Source of the DNA: Maricaulis alexandrii
GTDB taxonomy: Bacteria > Pseudomonadota > Alphaproteobacteria > Caulobacterales > Maricaulaceae
Assembly (NCBI RefSeq): GCF_005871165.1
Contig: NZ_SWKP01000010.1
Location: 111,221 to 175,220 of the forward strand
Direction of reading: 5' to 3'
Length of the DNA: 64,000 bases
In this document: positions 34,580-43,609 of the stretch, piece by piece
Numbering within the stretch: the stretch's first letter is position 1
Layout: each line of letters begins with the position of its first letter
The notes under the pieces: generated by a model
What the model saw: only the letters and a program-made list of their open reading frames with translations
The model's database searches: none
What the model was told of the DNA's origin: nothing
Program-made: the position numbers and the translations under genes

Positions 34580-35380
34580 GTGAAAAAGGCGTTGTTTGCC
34601 GTAGCCTTGACGCTGGGTCTGACCACAGCGGGATGGTCGGATGATGAAAGTGCACCGGAGGCCGCGCCCGGCCTGTCGGTATCTGCGCATTATTCCGGCT
34701 CGGTCATGATCTTCCAGGTCGCCGACATCACCATCTCCGGCCGATTTACCGAGCAGGACTATAGTGCCGCCGCCCGCTTCACCGCGGCGGGCCTCGCCGC
34801 CCTGTTCACCGATGCGGACATCGAGGCCGGTGTCTCCGGCTATCGCGAGGGTGCCCGTCTGCGCCCCTGGCGCTACAGCCACCTCAATCATGCCAGTTCG
34901 AAGAATCGGGTGGTGGGAATCGATTTTCCCGACGGCGTCGCCACGCCGGACGTGAACCCGCCCTTCGGCAATATGGGTGAACCGCCGGCGAGTGATGAAG
35001 AGCGCGCCGGTGCGGCCGATCCGATCTCGACCCTTTTGTCCATGGCACTGGGCGCCGTATCCGGCGAAAACGGGCTGTGCGACGGCCGGCTGCCGGTCTT
35101 TGACGGCCGGGCCCGCTACAATCTGCGTTTCGAGTCCGGCGGCACCGATTCCATCCGCACCCGGGCCTGGCGCGGCGAGGCCGTGGTCTGCCATGCCTAT
35201 TACGAGCCGATCTCCGGCTATGAAGCGGATGAGTTCCCCTCCGAAGAGGATATCAGCCATCCGATCACCTTCTGGCTGGCCCCGCTGGATGAGGGCCGCA
35301 TCCACCTGCCCGTCCGCATTCGTACCAATGCCGGTTTCGGCGGTGTGACGGTGACGGCCCGCTCGATCGAGATGCACTGA
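34580..35380 (+). CDS. DUF3108-type exported protein
   Basis: From GTG 34580, preceded by AGGAGAG at 7 bases, the frame gives a 266-residue protein with a signal peptide (VKKALFAVALTLGLTTAGWS). The mature part is a mostly beta domain with YSGSVMIFQVADITISG, ARYNLRFES and VVCHAYYEPISGY, typical of DUF3108, a periplasmic family of unknown function often near rpmB in alphaproteobacteria. Upstream in-frame ATGs exist but place the signal peptide internally, so they are rejected. The helicase gene begins 61 bases downstream. Confidence 0.75.
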   Translation: MKKALFAVALTLGLTTAGWSDDESAPEAAPGLSVSAHYSGSVMIFQVADITISGRFTEQDYSAAARFTAAGLAALFTDADIEAGVSGYREGARLRPWRYSHLNHASSKNRVVGIDFPDGVATPDVNPPFGNMGEPPASDEERAGAADPISTLLSMALGAVSGENGLCDGRLPVFDGRARYNLRFESGGTDSIRTRAWRGEAVVCHAYYEPISGYEADEFPSEEDISHPITFWLAPLDEGRIHLPVRIRTNAGFGGVTVTARSIEMH

Positions 35381-35441
35381 GCCCAGCTCCCCGAATGAGG
35401 TGCTTGCCCCTGTCACGGGGGCAGCGCTAAGGAGAGGCGTG

Positions 35442-38078
35442 ATGTTGGCGCGCTATGATGGTTCCGGGCAGATTACCGCTGCCCTGGGCCCCACCAATAC
35501 AGGCAAGACCCACCTCGCCGTCGAGCGCATGCTGGCCCGGTCGTCCGGAATGATCGGCCTGCCCCTGCGCTTGCTGGCGCGCGAGGTCTATGACCGTGTG
35601 GTGAAGGTCAAGGGTGCCGGCGCCGCCGCCCTGATCACCGGCGAGGAAAAGATCGTCCCGCCGAACGCGCGCTATTTCATCTGCACGGCCGAAGCCATGC
35701 CGCTGGACCGGCGGGTCGCCTTCATGGCGATCGACGAGGTGCAGCTGGCCGCCGATCATGAGCGCGGCCATGTTTTCACCGACCGCCTGCTGCGCGCCCG
35801 CGGTACCGAAGAGACGATGATCTTGGGCGCCGGCACGATGTCGCGCCTGATCCGCGAGCTCGTGCCCCAGGCCGACACGGAATTCCGCGAGCGCTTTTCC
35901 CAGCTCTCCTATGCGGGCCCGGCCAAGGTGACCCGACTGCCCCGGCGCTCGGCCGTGGTCGCCTTCTCCGCAGAGTCCGTCTACGCAATCGCCGAGCTCT
36001 TGCGCCGCCGGCGCGGCGGGGCTGCCGTCGTAATGGGGTCACTGTCACCGCGCACTCGCAATGCCCAGGTCGAGCTCTATCAGTCCGGCGAAGTGGATTT
36101 CCTGGTCGCGACCGATGCCATCGGCATGGGGCTGAACATGGATATCGACCATGTCGCCTTCGCCGAGAGCCGCAAGTTCGACGGCCGCCGCCGCCGCAAT
36201 CTCACCCCCGCGGAAATGGCCCAGATCGCCGGCCGGGCCGGACGGTTCCGCTCGGACGGGACCTTCGGCGAAACGGCGGAATGCCGACCCTTCGATCCGG
36301 AAGCGGTCGAGGCCATCGAAGCCCATGAGTTTGCGCAGGTGGAACGTCTGCAATGGCGCAATCCGGTGCTGGATGAAAGCTCGCTGGAAGCGCTGCAATA
36401 CACGCTGGGCAAGCCTTCGCCCCACCCGGCCCTGGAACGGGTCGGCGAAGTCATCGACGAGCGGGCCCTGGGGGTTCTGGCCAGCGACCGGGAGATCCGC
36501 GACCGGGCGACCAGCCCGGCCATGGTCAGCCGTTTGTGGGATGCCTGCCGCCTGCCCGATTTCCGCAAGGCCACGCTGGATGCCCATGCCCGGCTGGTGA
36601 AGTCCATCTATCTGCATCTGACCGGACCGGGCGGCGTCCTGCCGGACAGCTGGATGGACGGGCAGCTGGAACGGCTCAACAAGACCTCCGGCGATGTCGA
36701 CGCCCTGGCGGCCCGCCTCGCCCATGTGCGGACCTGGGCCTATGCCGCCCACCGCAATGACTGGACGAAAGACCCCGAGCACTGGCGCGGCCGCACCCGA
36801 CAGGTCGAGGACGCCCTGTCCGATGCCCTGCACGAAAAACTCATGCAGCGCTTCGTCGACCGGCGCACCAGCGCCCTGGCCAAAAGCCTGCGTGATGAGC
36901 GCGATCTTCTGGCCGGCGTCTCCCGCGATGGCGAGGTCACGGTGGAAGGCCATTTCGTCGGACGGCTTGACGGGCTGCGTTTCAAGCCCGATGCAGAGGG
37001 CCGCGAACTTGAAGCCCGCACCCTGAAGTCCGCCGCACTGAAAGCCTTGCGGCCTGAAATCAACCGGCGCCTGCGCGCCCTGGCAAAGACTGACATGACC
37101 GAACTGACCTTTACCGATGAAGGCAAGATCGTCTGGAATGACGAAATCATTGCCCAGCTCATTCCCGGCCCGACCCCGCTGAAACCCGCCATCAAGATGG
37201 AGGGCGGCGATCTGGGCGCGAATGAAGCCGTCGTCCAGGCCCAGTCCGGTCTGGAGACCAAGGTCCGCGAGCATGTCGAGACCGTACTCGCCCCGCTGTT
37301 CAAACTGCGCGAGGCCGGACAATCGGACGCGCTGACAGGTCCGGCACGCGGTGTCGCCTGGCGCCTGCATGAAGCCGGCGGGGCGCTGGTTCGTTCGCAG
37401 ATTTCCGACGAGATCAAGGGGCTCGACCAGGAGGAGCGCCGCAGCCTGCGCCAGGCCGGCGTTCGCATCGGCGAACACATGATCTATGTGCCCGAACTGG
37501 TCAAACCGGCACCGGCCCGCCTCAACGCCCTGTTGCAATCGGTGCATGCCGGCCAGATCGATCTGGCCTGGATCCCGGCACCGGGCCTGACCTCCATCGC
37601 CAATGACCGCAGCCGGACGCGGGCCGATTATGCCATGGTGGGCTTTTACCCGTGCGGTCCGCGCGCCGTGCGCTTCGACATGCTGGAGCGCCTGGCCGAC
37701 ACGCTGCGCGAAGCGCGCAATGCCGATACCGAGGCGGGCTTCCCGCTGACCGCCGACATGACCGCCCTGCTGGGCTGTTCCGTCGAGGACATGCGCGGCG
37801 TGCTGATGACGCTGGGCTATAAGCGCATCCAGAAGGGCCCCGATCCGGAGAAGGCCGAGGGCGAACGCTGGGACCGCAAGAAGCGCCGTCCGCCGCAGCG
37901 CGGCAACCCGGCCAAGGCGGGCGGCGGCGCGCGCCGTCATGCCCCGTCCAAGCCGGCGGCGGCACAGAAACCGGCCATGGCACCGGCTGACAGCCCGTTT
38001 GCCGCCCTCGCCGAGCTGAAGCTGGGTGACAGCAAGCCGAAAGCGTCCAAACCGCGCAGCAAGGCCCGCAAGTCGTGA
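35442..38078 (+). CDS. SUV3-like superfamily 2 RNA/DNA helicase
   Basis: The 878-residue protein has SF2 helicase motifs: Walker A GPTNTGKTH, a DEVQLA box (DExH-like), VVMGSLSPRTR, and motif VI region QIAGRAGRFRSDG, in the order of the mitochondrial SUV3 family. The C-terminus adds a conserved helical region and a Lys/Pro/Ala-rich tail (about 815-878) that could bind nucleic acid. Alphaproteobacterial homologues are probably RNA helicases in RNA turnover. ATG 35442 follows AAGGAG at 7 bases. Its stop overlaps the S4-protein start by 4 bases. Confidence 0.9.
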   Translation: MLARYDGSGQITAALGPTNTGKTHLAVERMLARSSGMIGLPLRLLAREVYDRVVKVKGAGAAALITGEEKIVPPNARYFICTAEAMPLDRRVAFMAIDEVQLAADHERGHVFTDRLLRARGTEETMILGAGTMSRLIRELVPQADTEFRERFSQLSYAGPAKVTRLPRRSAVVAFSAESVYAIAELLRRRRGGAAVVMGSLSPRTRNAQVELYQSGEVDFLVATDAIGMGLNMDIDHVAFAESRKFDGRRRRNLTPAEMAQIAGRAGRFRSDGTFGETAECRPFDPEAVEAIEAHEFAQVERLQWRNPVLDESSLEALQYTLGKPSPHPALERVGEVIDERALGVLASDREIRDRATSPAMVSRLWDACRLPDFRKATLDAHARLVKSIYLHLTGPGGVLPDSWMDGQLERLNKTSGDVDALAARLAHVRTWAYAAHRNDWTKDPEHWRGRTRQVEDALSDALHEKLMQRFVDRRTSALAKSLRDERDLLAGVSRDGEVTVEGHFVGRLDGLRFKPDAEGRELEARTLKSAALKALRPEINRRLRALAKTDMTELTFTDEGKIVWNDEIIAQLIPGPTPLKPAIKMEGGDLGANEAVVQAQSGLETKVREHVETVLAPLFKLREAGQSDALTGPARGVAWRLHEAGGALVRSQISDEIKGLDQEERRSLRQAGVRIGEHMIYVPELVKPAPARLNALLQSVHAGQIDLAWIPAPGLTSIANDRSRTRADYAMVGFYPCGPRAVRFDMLERLADTLREARNADTEAGFPLTADMTALLGCSVEDMRGVLMTLGYKRIQKGPDPEKAEGERWDRKKRRPPQRGNPAKAGGGARRHAPSKPAAAQKPAMAPADSPFAALAELKLGDSKPKASKPRSKARKS

Positions 38079-38389
38079 CAGACAGGCCGGACGGGCAGCG
38101 CGTGGACATCTGGCTCTGGCGGGCCCGCCTGTTCAAGACGCGCAGCCTGGCCACGAAGATTGTCCAGAAGGGCCATGTCCGCCTCACGCAGACCGGTCTG
38201 ACCCGCCGCCTGACCAAGGCCTCCGCCCTGGTCCGTGCGGGCGACCAATTGACGCTTCCGCTGAATAAGCAGATCGTGCGTCTGGAAATTCTGGGCCTGG
38301 GGGAGCGGCGTGGTCCCGCCCCCGAAGCCCGGGAATTGTATGCCGTCCTCGAAGACGCTGCGGATGACACCGGCGATCACCCCGCTTGA
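38075..38389 (+). CDS. S4-domain RNA-binding protein (Hsp15-like)
   Basis: The 104-residue protein begins with an S4 domain (RVDIWLWRARLFKTRSLATKIVQKGHVRL) that matches Hsp15, which recycles stalled nascent-chain-50S complexes in E. coli. The C-terminal part is shorter and acidic. It is translationally coupled to the helicase upstream, supporting a shared RNA-related role. Confidence 0.88.
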   Translation: MTDRPDGQRVDIWLWRARLFKTRSLATKIVQKGHVRLTQTGLTRRLTKASALVRAGDQLTLPLNKQIVRLEILGLGERRGPAPEARELYAVLEDAADDTGDHPA

Positions 38390-38433
38390 CGCCTGCCCTG
38401 TCCGTCCCGCGCCGACCGACCTGGAGAGCCGGA

Positions 38434-38883
38434 ATGTTTGACACGCTGAAACGCCTGTTCGGATCCGATCCTGCCGAAGCCCATCCGGAGATCGACCCTC
38501 ATGTGGCGGCCACCGCCCTGCTCGTCGAGGCGGCCCTGGCGGATGGCATTTACGCCGATTGCGAGCAGGACCAGATCCGCTCCATCCTGTCCGGCGCCTT
38601 CGGCATGGACGAAAACAAGACCGAGAAAGTCCTCACCCAGGCCGAGGAACTGGCCGAGACGGCGATTGACCATCACCGCTTCACCAAGGTCGTGAAGACC
38701 TGTCTGGACAAGCAGGAGCGGATCGCCCTGCTGGAGCAGTTGTGGCTGGTCGTGCTGGCCGATGGCGAGCGCTCGCCCTTCGAGGATGCCTTCATCCGGC
38801 GCATTGCCCCATTGCTGGCCGTGGATGATCGCGAACGGGCATTCTCGCGCTCGCGTGCAGAAGCGCGCATCCGCGCGAGTTGA
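38434..38883 (+). CDS. TerB-like (tellurite-resistance) family protein
   Basis: The 149-residue all-helical protein matches the TerB-like domain: AATALLVEAALADGIYADCEQDQIRSIL, with a DG-type turn, then LLEQLWLVVLADGERSPFEDAFIRRIAPLL, the repeated metal-binding-like half. ATG 38434 (MFDTLKRLFGS) follows GGAGAGCC. TerB-like proteins are often cytoplasmic and may bind metal; tellurite resistance should not be assumed. It lies between the S4 gene and fdxA in the conserved run. Confidence 0.8.
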   Translation: MFDTLKRLFGSDPAEAHPEIDPHVAATALLVEAALADGIYADCEQDQIRSILSGAFGMDENKTEKVLTQAEELAETAIDHHRFTKVVKTCLDKQERIALLEQLWLVVLADGERSPFEDAFIRRIAPLLAVDDRERAFSRSRAEARIRAS

Positions 38884-38946
38884 CAATTCGCCATCAGCGG
38901 CCCATGTCCCGCTCGCTGTCTTGACTGATCCGGATTCCAGCCTGTT

Positions 38947-39288
38947 ATGACCTATATCGTCACCGACGCGTGTGTTCGCTGCAAATATACTGACTGTGTC
39001 GAAGTCTGCCCCGTGGACTGCTTCTACGAAGGCGAGAACTTCCTGGTCATCCACCCGGACGAATGCATCGATTGCGGCGTGTGCGAACCGGAATGCCCGG
39101 TCGAGGCCATCAAGCCCGACACGGAAGACGATCCGGACGGCAAGTGGCTGGCGGTGAACTCGAAATTTGCCGAGATCTGGCCGAACATTACGGTCCGCAA
39201 GGACCCGCCCGCAGACGCCGATGCCATGGCCGAACAAGAGGGCAAGTACGAGAAGTATTTCTCGGAAAAGCCGGGCGCAGGAGACTGA
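38947..39288 (+). CDS. fdxA: 7Fe ferredoxin FdxA
   Basis: The 113-residue protein has the N-terminal 7Fe ferredoxin pattern: Cys9, Cys17, Cys21 (with Cys12 and Cys25) for the 3Fe-4S and part of the 4Fe-4S cluster, then C40-x2-C43-x2-C46-x3-C50-P. The C-terminal tail EKYFSEKPG is typical of FdxA. It transfers electrons in the cytoplasm at low potential. It precedes carD, a conserved alphaproteobacterial pairing. Confidence 0.96.
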   Translation: MTYIVTDACVRCKYTDCVEVCPVDCFYEGENFLVIHPDECIDCGVCEPECPVEAIKPDTEDDPDGKWLAVNSKFAEIWPNITVRKDPPADADAMAEQEGKYEKYFSEKPGAGD

Positions 39289-39302
39289 GCCGGTCCGGTT
39301 AA

Positions 39303-39320
39303 CCAAACGCTACCGTTTGG
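39303..39320 (+). terminator. Weak hairpin after fdxA
   Basis: CCAAACG (39303-39309) and CGTTTGG (39314-39320) pair around CTAC, 14 bases after the fdxA stop, followed by AAATTTG rather than a T-tract. Confidence 0.4.
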
Positions 39321-39357
39321 AAATTTGCACAATTCGTGTTATGTTCTGCGGATTGAT

Positions 39358-39388
39358 GGGCGGCGCATGTTGCGCTGCCCGCTTTTCT
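39358..39388 (+). terminator. Hairpin with T-rich tail in the carD leader region
   Basis: GGGCGGCGCA (39358-39367) pairs with TGCGCTGCCC (39371-39380) (one G-T pair) around TGT, followed by GCTTTTCT. It may terminate fdxA read-through or attenuate carD. Confidence 0.55.
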
Positions 39389-39510
39389 GCACGGTGATTG
39401 GAACGCAGTAATAACACGATCTCAGAGACCGGATGGGTGCCGGGCAACTTTGAGAGCGGACTGCGTCCTATTGCGTCTCTGTGTACGGAAGGCTCAACGA
39501 GAGAGCATCC

Positions 39511-40032
39511 ATGACGAAAAAAACCGCCAACGACAACAAGTCCTTCAAGCAAGGTGACTTTATCGTGTACCCGGCCCACGGCGTCGGCCAGGTAACAGGC
39601 GTTGAAAAAGATACCGTCGCGGGTTTCGACATCGAGGTTTATGTCGTCACGTTCGAACAGGACAAGATGACCCTGCGTGTCCCCACGGCGAAGGCCGACG
39701 CATCCGGCATGCGGCCGCTGTCCTCCGACCGGATCGTGAAGGACGCGATGAAAACGCTCAAGGGCAAGGCCAAGGTCAAGCGCACCATGTGGAGCCGCCG
39801 GGCCCAGGAATACGAAGCCAAGATCAATTCCGGTGATCTGATCATGATCGCGGAAGTCGTGCGCGACCTGCACCGCGCTGAAGACCAGCCGGAGCAGTCC
39901 TATTCCGAACGTCAGCTGTATGAGTCCGCGCTCGACCGCATGGTCCGCGAACTGGCCGCCGTCGAGAATATCGAACACGACCAGGCCCGTGAAATGCTGT
40001 CGACCTCGCTGGCCAAGAAGGCCGCCGCCTGA
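39511..40032 (+). CDS. carD: CarD-family transcriptional regulator
   Basis: The 173-residue protein has an N-terminal RNA-polymerase-interacting Tudor-like domain (FKQGDFIVYPAHGVGQVTGVE, residues 12-70) and a C-terminal helical DNA-binding domain (RDLHRAEDQPEQSYSERQLYE and following). CarD binds the beta subunit and stabilises open promoter complexes at rRNA and stress genes. ATG 39511 (MTKKTAND) is preferred to 39481, which gives an unusual N-terminus. A strong terminator follows, separating it from rpoH. Confidence 0.95.
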   Translation: MTKKTANDNKSFKQGDFIVYPAHGVGQVTGVEKDTVAGFDIEVYVVTFEQDKMTLRVPTAKADASGMRPLSSDRIVKDAMKTLKGKAKVKRTMWSRRAQEYEAKINSGDLIMIAEVVRDLHRAEDQPEQSYSERQLYESALDRMVRELAAVENIEHDQAREMLSTSLAKKAAA

Positions 40033-40068
40033 TCGATCCGGGCCACTCGCCCGACCCAGACCTGAAGG

Positions 40069-40096
40069 ACGCCCGGCCCCTGTGCCGGGCGTTTTT
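40069..40096 (+). terminator. Rho-independent terminator between carD and rpoH
   Basis: ACGCCCGGC (40069-40077) and GCCGGGCGT (40084-40092) form a perfect 9-bp stem around CCCTGT, followed directly by TTTT. It lies 37 bases after carD. Confidence 0.9.
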
Positions 40097-40195
40097 CGTT
40101 CCGGCCTGTTTCCTGCCGGTGCCCGACCTCGCGACGCCTCGAGTGATCCAGTCCTCCGCCTGCCACGTAGACAGGGCCATAAGGAGGAACGAGAC

Positions 40196-41098
40196 ATGCC
40201 AGCAAGCCTATCCGTATCCCCCGTCCGTTCGGCGCGCCCCGCCGGAGAACAGGGTTTCGTCAAATCCGCCATGGCCCAGCCCCTGCTGGAGCGTGAGGAA
40301 GAGCAGGAATTGGCCCGCCTCTGGCGCGAAGAGCGCGACGATGCGGCGCTGCACCGGCTGACCGAAACCCATATCCGTCTCGTGATTTCCCTGGCCGCCC
40401 GCTACAAGCGCTACGGCCTGCCCTTCGCCGACCTGATCCAGGAAGGCAATATCGGGCTGATGAAGGCGGCTGACCGGTTCGAGCCGAGCCGCGATGTCCG
40501 CTTTGCGACCTATGCGAGCTGGTGGATCCGCTCCACCATCCAGGACTATGTCCTGCGCAACTGGTCGATCGTGCGGACCGGGACAACCTCCGCCCAGAAA
40601 TCGCTTTTCTTCAATCTGCGCCGTTTGCGCGCCCAGATCGGCGATGTCGACGGCGCGCCGATCAATGCTGAGAACCGCAAGCATATCGCCGAGGAACTCA
40701 AGGTCCGCGAAGTCGATGTCGACCGGATGGCGGCGCGTTTGAGCGCGGTGGACCGCTCGCTCAATGCGCCCGTGGGTGAAGAGGGTGACATGCAATGGCA
40801 GGACATGCTGGTCGATGAGACCAGCGCGCCGGAAGTCGAGGTCATGGACCGCCATGACAGCGAGCGACGCCAGGCCTGGATCGGCCAAGCCATTGAAACC
40901 CTGAACCCGCGGGAGCGTCTCATCATCCAGGAACGCCAGCTGACCGAAGAGGTCACCACGCTGGAGCAATTGGGTGAGCGGCTCGGAATTTCCAAGGAAC
41001 GGGTCCGCCAGATTGAAGCCGTGGCCCTGACCAAATTGCGTAAGGCGCTGACCGAACTGGTCGGCGATCCGGTCGAAGCCGGTCTGGTGCCCTACTGA
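40196..41098 (+). CDS. rpoH: RNA polymerase sigma-32-type factor RpoH
   Basis: The 300-residue protein has sigma-70 family regions 1.2-2.4 (LVISLAARYKRYGLPFADLIQEG, RFATYASWWIRSTIQDYVLRNWSIVR), the RpoH box QKSLFFNLRRLRAQ, and region 4.2 (ISKERVRQIEAVALTKLRKAL). The RpoH box marks a heat-shock sigma factor that directs chaperone and protease genes. AAGGAGG lies 8 bases before ATG 40196. Three 22-bp tandem repeats follow its stop. Confidence 0.95.
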   Translation: MPASLSVSPVRSARPAGEQGFVKSAMAQPLLEREEEQELARLWREERDDAALHRLTETHIRLVISLAARYKRYGLPFADLIQEGNIGLMKAADRFEPSRDVRFATYASWWIRSTIQDYVLRNWSIVRTGTTSAQKSLFFNLRRLRAQIGDVDGAPINAENRKHIAEELKVREVDVDRMAARLSAVDRSLNAPVGEEGDMQWQDMLVDETSAPEVEVMDRHDSERRQAWIGQAIETLNPRERLIIQERQLTEEVTTLEQLGERLGISKERVRQIEAVALTKLRKALTELVGDPVEAGLVPY

Positions 41099-41115
41099 GA
41101 CCGTACGACAACCGG

Positions 41116-41181
41116 CCCGGAACGGGATCAGAAGTGACCCGGAGCGGGATCAGAATAGACCCGGAACGGGATCACGACACG
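41116..41181. repeat. Three tandem 22-bp repeats downstream of rpoH
   Basis: Units at 41116-41137, 41138-41159 and 41160-41181 all begin CCCGGA[A/G]CGGGATCA. Each contains a CCCG-N3-CGGG dyad, so the array forms three phased mini-hairpins 18 bases after the rpoH stop. Confidence 0.8.
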
Positions 41182-41291
41182 CGCACAAGAACGACATTCC
41201 TCCCCCAGGCCGCACCGCCAACCCCACGGCCTGACCCACCGGCCATCGGACCCAGCCCTCAGGTCCGGTGGCCGGTTTACTTTCACCGTCC

Positions 41292-42083
41292 TCAATCCTC
41301 GAGAATTTCGATCCGTTCGGGATGGTCGATGCGGATCATCGGACCATTCTCGTCCTCGACCCAGCCGCGCACCCGGATCCGGTAGGATTCCAGCGCAACG
41401 GGATCCAGACCGGCAGCGAGAAAGACCGGCTCGTCCTCGGCACTGATCATGACCGTGAAGTCGGTGCGGTAATCAGCGCCGAAATTGAGATAGACCCGCC
41501 CGGAGCGCAGACGGGTCGCCTCGACCACCCGCCCCTCCACCAGCTGGACCGAGCCGATATCCTGGGCCAGTGCATCGGGATGTGTGTCCCGCACGGCTTG
41601 TCCCGGCTCGTCCCAGAGACCCGCCTGCGCGGACCGGGCCTCGGCCTCCAGAGCGAGCAGGGCCGCCGTGTCCTGCCGATTGTCGGCATGGGAGAGCACA
41701 CGCGCGGCGCCGGCCCGGACCAGTTCTGCCTGCAGCCAGACCGGCTCCGCCGGACCCTGCCGCCCCGTCGGACGCAGATAGACATGGGCGATCCGGCGGC
41801 CATACCGGTCCTCGACCTCCGAACCGGGCTGCCAGCCAACCTCCTGTCCGTCCAGCAAACGCTCCAGCGCCGCCTCGGTCAGTCCCGGCAAGGGCGTGTC
41901 CAGTTCCGCCAGACGCAGCTCGATCTGCGAATCAGGCGGTCCGGACGGATCGGAAACGATGAAGGTGAGCGGACCGGTGAGACTGTCTGCAGGTCCGATC
42001 CAGTGGATTTGCGCCGGTGCCGAACCCGGCGAACAGGCGGCCAGAGAGAAGCCCCATACAATCAGGGCGAGAATGCGTGCCAT
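41292..42083 (-). CDS. Staphylococcal-nuclease-fold lipoprotein
   Basis: The 263-residue protein has lipobox SLAAC and an SNase-like OB fold: ELRLAELDTPLPG, then DRYGRRIAHVYL and WLQAELVRAGAARVL, the same order as in thermonucleases. Arg and Glu residues corresponding to the catalytic set (R of RLAELDTP, E of LTEAAL, R of DRYGRR) seem present. A further C-terminal beta domain (GRVVEATRLRSGRVYLNFG to RIRVRGWVED) resembles an OB-type repeat. ATG 42083 (MARILAL) is preferred to the longer frame. It is probably an envelope-anchored nuclease or nucleic-acid-binding protein. Confidence 0.75.
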   Translation of the reverse strand: MARILALIVWGFSLAACSPGSAPAQIHWIGPADSLTGPLTFIVSDPSGPPDSQIELRLAELDTPLPGLTEAALERLLDGQEVGWQPGSEVEDRYGRRIAHVYLRPTGRQGPAEPVWLQAELVRAGAARVLSHADNRQDTAALLALEAEARSAQAGLWDEPGQAVRDTHPDALAQDIGSVQLVEGRVVEATRLRSGRVYLNFGADYRTDFTVMISAEDEPVFLAAGLDPVALESYRIRVRGWVEDENGPMIRIDHPERIEILED

Positions 42084-42245
42084 AGCCAGCAAGCTCCTTT
42101 CACCGCCCCGATGATGATTACCACTTATACGTGCAACCCAGAAATACGGCAACTGGTTTCACAACGCAAGCCCGGGCTTTGGAATCCGTTTACCATCTCT
42201 GGATAAAGCTGCGTCCAGTCTTCACTGAACCGGACCCGCACAATC

Positions 42246-42797
42246 ATGAACGCCTACGCTTACAACGACGATGGAATGACCCAAGCTGATGCTCCGGCCG
42301 CGCACGGCCATTCGATTGCCGAAGCCGTCGGCGAAACCGCCGCTCGCGCCTCCCAGGGTGCCGAAGCCGCCCAGGTCGCGCGCGACGCCATGAACCAGGT
42401 CGAGGAATCCAGCCAGGTGCTCGAGCGCCGCGTGGAAGCCCTGACCGACGCGTCCCAGCGCATCAATGCCATTCTCTCCACGATCGAGGCGATCGCCAGC
42501 CAGACCAATCTGCTGGCCCTGAACGCCACGATCGAAGCCGCCCGCGCCGGTGAAGCCGGTCGCGGTTTCGCCGTCGTCGCCGGCGAAGTGAAAGCCCTGG
42601 CCGGCCAGACCGCCAAGGCCACCGAAGACATCGCCTCCCGCATCGCGGCGCTGGACAATGAAGTGAAGGAAATCCTCGACGGTGTGCGCGGTTCCGGCCA
42701 GTCGGTCGCCCGCGGCAAGGAAGCCGTCGACCAGATGACCCAGGCCACCCAGGAAGTCGCGCACCAGCTCAACTCGCTGCGCACCCAGGTCGGCTAA
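42246..42797 (+). CDS. Minimal chemoreceptor-like protein (signalling domain only)
   Basis: The 183-residue protein consists almost only of the methyl-accepting cytoplasmic tip: a short N-terminal region, then a coiled coil with [20 protein letters not shown] and [22 protein letters not shown] and the return helix. No sensor, HAMP or membrane segment is present. Normal receptors have two arms of about 100 residues or more on each side of the tip; these are much shorter. It may act as a cytoplasmic adaptor or a decoy for CheA/CheW. It stands alone with its own terminator. Confidence 0.85.
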   Translation: MNAYAYNDDGMTQADAPAAHGHSIAEAVGETAARASQGAEAAQVARDAMNQVEESSQVLERRVEALTDASQRINAILSTIEAIASQTNLLALNATIEAARAGEAGRGFAVVAGEVKALAGQTAKATEDIASRIAALDNEVKEILDGVRGSGQSVARGKEAVDQMTQATQEVAHQLNSLRTQVG

Positions 42798-42824
42798 ACA
42801 AAAGACACGCTCCACAGAGTTGTG

Positions 42825-42856
42825 AACGGGCTGCCCCCGGGCGGCCCGTTTTCTTT
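42825..42856 (+). terminator. Rho-independent terminator
   Basis: AACGGGCTGCCC pairs with GGGCGGCCCGTT (42825-42850, 12 bp with a very short loop, one T-G pair), followed by TTCTTTT. It ends the minimal chemoreceptor gene. Confidence 0.85.
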
Positions 42857-42884
42857 TGCGGCGGAGCATGGCTAGATCGCGGCC

Positions 42885-43529
42885 ATGACATATTCAGCCC
42901 AACTCTACTGGTCCTTCCGCAGCCCCTATTCCTATCTCGCCCTGCCGCGCCTGATCGCGCTGGAAGACGAGTATGACCTCAAATTCGAGGTCCACCCGGT
43001 GCGTCCGCTGGCCCTGCGCCAGCCGGACTTCTTCCAGCGGGAGCATCCCAAATGGCTGCACTATCTGCTCACCGATGTCGCCCGACTGGCCGAGCATCTG
43101 GGCATCCACTTTGCCGCGCCCAATCCCGACCCTGTCCTGTTCGACCATGACAAGAACCAGGCCGCCGACGACCAGCCCCATATCGACCGGCTGACCCGGA
43201 TCGGTGTGCTGGCGTCCGAACAAGGCAAGGGCCTGGCCGCGCTCTATGCCATTTCCAAACGCATCTGGTCGGGTCAGGCCTGGACCGAGGACGGCGTGCT
43301 GGATGCGGCCCTCACCGAAGCCGGTCTGGAGCCCGGGGACATCCTGGCCCGGGCCGAGACCGAGGCGGACCGCCTGGACGGTGTCATCCGCGCCAATGAA
43401 GACGCGCTCGAAGAGGCCGGCCATTGGGGCGTACCGACCATGGTCTACAAGGGCGAACCCTTTTTCGGCCAGGACCGGATCGATCTTCTGATCTGGCGCA
43501 TGGAGCGCGACGGGCTCACCAAGCGCTGA
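42885..43529 (+). CDS. 2-hydroxychromene-2-carboxylate isomerase-like (DsbA/kappa GST-type) protein
   Basis: The 214-residue protein has the thioredoxin-fold HCCA isomerase pattern: WSFRSPYSYLALPRL at the N-terminus (Ser in place of the redox Cys), a helical insert and the C-terminal GVPTMVYKGEPFFGQDRIDLL. Family members use glutathione to isomerise naphthalene-pathway chromene carboxylates, but most homologues, as here, lie outside such clusters, so the substrate is unknown. It is cytoplasmic and apparently monocistronic. Confidence 0.88.
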   Translation: MTYSAQLYWSFRSPYSYLALPRLIALEDEYDLKFEVHPVRPLALRQPDFFQREHPKWLHYLLTDVARLAEHLGIHFAAPNPDPVLFDHDKNQAADDQPHIDRLTRIGVLASEQGKGLAALYAISKRIWSGQAWTEDGVLDAALTEAGLEPGDILARAETEADRLDGVIRANEDALEEAGHWGVPTMVYKGEPFFGQDRIDLLIWRMERDGLTKR

Positions 43530-43609
43530 GCCCTGCCCCCCAAAAAAGAATACCCCGCCGAAGACGGATCTCCGGCGGGGCACTCGGGGGGAATCCAGAG
43601 CGAGGGCGT

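Noticed and set aside
41116..41181. Plasmid-type iterons or origin
   Set aside because: No replication initiator gene or DnaA boxes are nearby; the array lies in the rpoH 3' flank.
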